Below the pieces are notes generated by a model, which saw only the letters and a program-made list of their open reading frames with translations, had not been told where the DNA came from and searched no databases. Source: JAKCDU01 sp035551615 (GTDB lineage Bacteria; Actinomycetota; Acidimicrobiia; Acidimicrobiales; Palsa-688). Taken from it: DNA of 64,000 nucleotides. The position numbers and the translations under genes were made by a program. Positions 63,767 through 64,000 of the stretch are shown piece after piece; the first letter of the stretch is position 1, and each line of letters opens with the position of its first letter. The stretch covers positions 13,099 through 77,098 of the forward strand of contig DASZNC010000059.1 in assembly GCA_035551615.1 (NCBI GenBank). Reading direction: 5' to 3'.

Positions 63767-63772
63767 ACTATA
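63767..63772 (-). promoter_or_regulatory. -10 box TATAGT of the epimerase gene
   Basis: On the minus strand TATAGT lies 8 nt before ATG 63758. The inverted repeat TGCAAC-N6-GTTGCA (63773-63790) immediately upstream is a candidate operator. Confidence 0.45.
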
Positions 63773-63790
63773 TGCAACTGTCTGGTTGCA
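63773..63790. promoter_or_regulatory. Inverted repeat TGCAAC-N6-GTTGCA
   Basis: A perfect 6-bp inverted repeat just upstream of the epimerase -10. Beyond it, 63791-64000 holds no gene I can support; a gene may begin past the right edge. Confidence 0.4.
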
Positions 63791-64000
63791 GATCGGGTTC
63801 GTGCTCCCCGATGAGCCCGTCGATCTACTCGGCGGTCAAAGGACCAGTCCGATCCGGGCCACCGCCCCTCGGCCGAGATCGAGCGCCCGGCGCGCCCGGC
63901 GGGGGTGGGCGACGGCCGGGCCCCGAACGGGAGCTCTACGCGTCAGCGCGCGCGTGGCCGCCAGCTGGGTTGACGCGCAGATAGCCCGAATTGGAGTTCT

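Noticed and set aside
1..64000. tRNA or rRNA genes
   Set aside because: No stretch has the T-arm consensus followed by an acceptor stem, and no rRNA-like conserved block was seen.

Overview
The window is a 64 kb stretch of a high-G+C (about 70% by eye) actinobacterial chromosome. It most resembles the class Acidimicrobiia. Two secreted proteins are built from a 'GYWLVA(A/S)DGGVFxFGxAxFYGS' repeat that is abundant in that class. There are also F420-type luciferase-like oxidoreductases, SDR and alcohol dehydrogenases of the mycofactocin/NDMA type, a mycothiol-type maleylpyruvate isomerase homologue, a WS/DGAT wax-ester synthase homologue and an actinobacterial LexA box. This looks like ordinary chromosome. 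I saw no tRNA, rRNA, CRISPR array, insertion sequence or phage gene. The first gene is cut by the left edge.

Layout. 0-5 kb: a cut kinase, then a minus-strand operon NDMA-alcohol dehydrogenase > MoxR ATPase > von Willebrand A protein > two membrane proteins. 5-14 kb: ABC-F ATPase, metallophosphoesterase, VOC/DUF2889 proteins, an F420 oxidoreductase, a VOC/SRPBCC pair, a STAS protein running antisense into a sigma factor. 14-21.5 kb: SDRs, a Tyr-Ser-repeat protein plus patatin, the two secreted repeat proteins and a divergent GNAT/HxlR pair. 21.5-28 kb: dinB with a LexA box, a decayed F420-oxidoreductase, and a 1097-residue cyclase/ATPase/TPR regulator. 28-36.8 kb: FMN reductase, DUF427, DEAD-box helicase, an ArsR-SRPBCC fusion, a GH3 glycosidase, PhyH, flotillin and an NfeD-like protein. 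36.8-40.5 kb: the most interesting cluster, ECF sigma factor > 156-residue protein > TPR-CHAT protease. 40.5-49 kb: small membrane proteins, a GAF-EAL phosphodiesterase, and a catabolic operon (crotonase, amidohydrolase, SRPBCC, F420 oxidoreductase) divergent from a TetR gene, then the wax-ester synthase homologue. 49-64 kb: an inactive ClpP-like protein, a haloacid dehalogenase, methyltransferase, YbjQ, DUF429, an HTH/DUF4097 operon with twin operators, an F420 oxidoreductase/ADC-fold/SDR operon, a cupin-GrpB fusion, a crotonase/dehydrogenase/VOC operon and an FMN riboswitch in front of a riboflavin synthase-DHBP synthase fusion.

How it works together. Most genes fit aerobic oxidation of lipid, aromatic or terpenoid-like compounds by flavin, F420 and nicotinamide enzymes, and riboflavin supply lies in the same window. 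Many genes are tightly coupled by ATGA or GTGA overlaps. At least a dozen genes carry a TANNNT hexamer 5-8 nt before the start codon with no Shine-Dalgarno sequence, which suggests leaderless transcription, especially of regulators. Several gaps hold short tandem duplications that copy the 3' end of the preceding gene, stop codon included. A palindromic element built on TTCTGTGGTCGA occurs twice, 48 kb apart.
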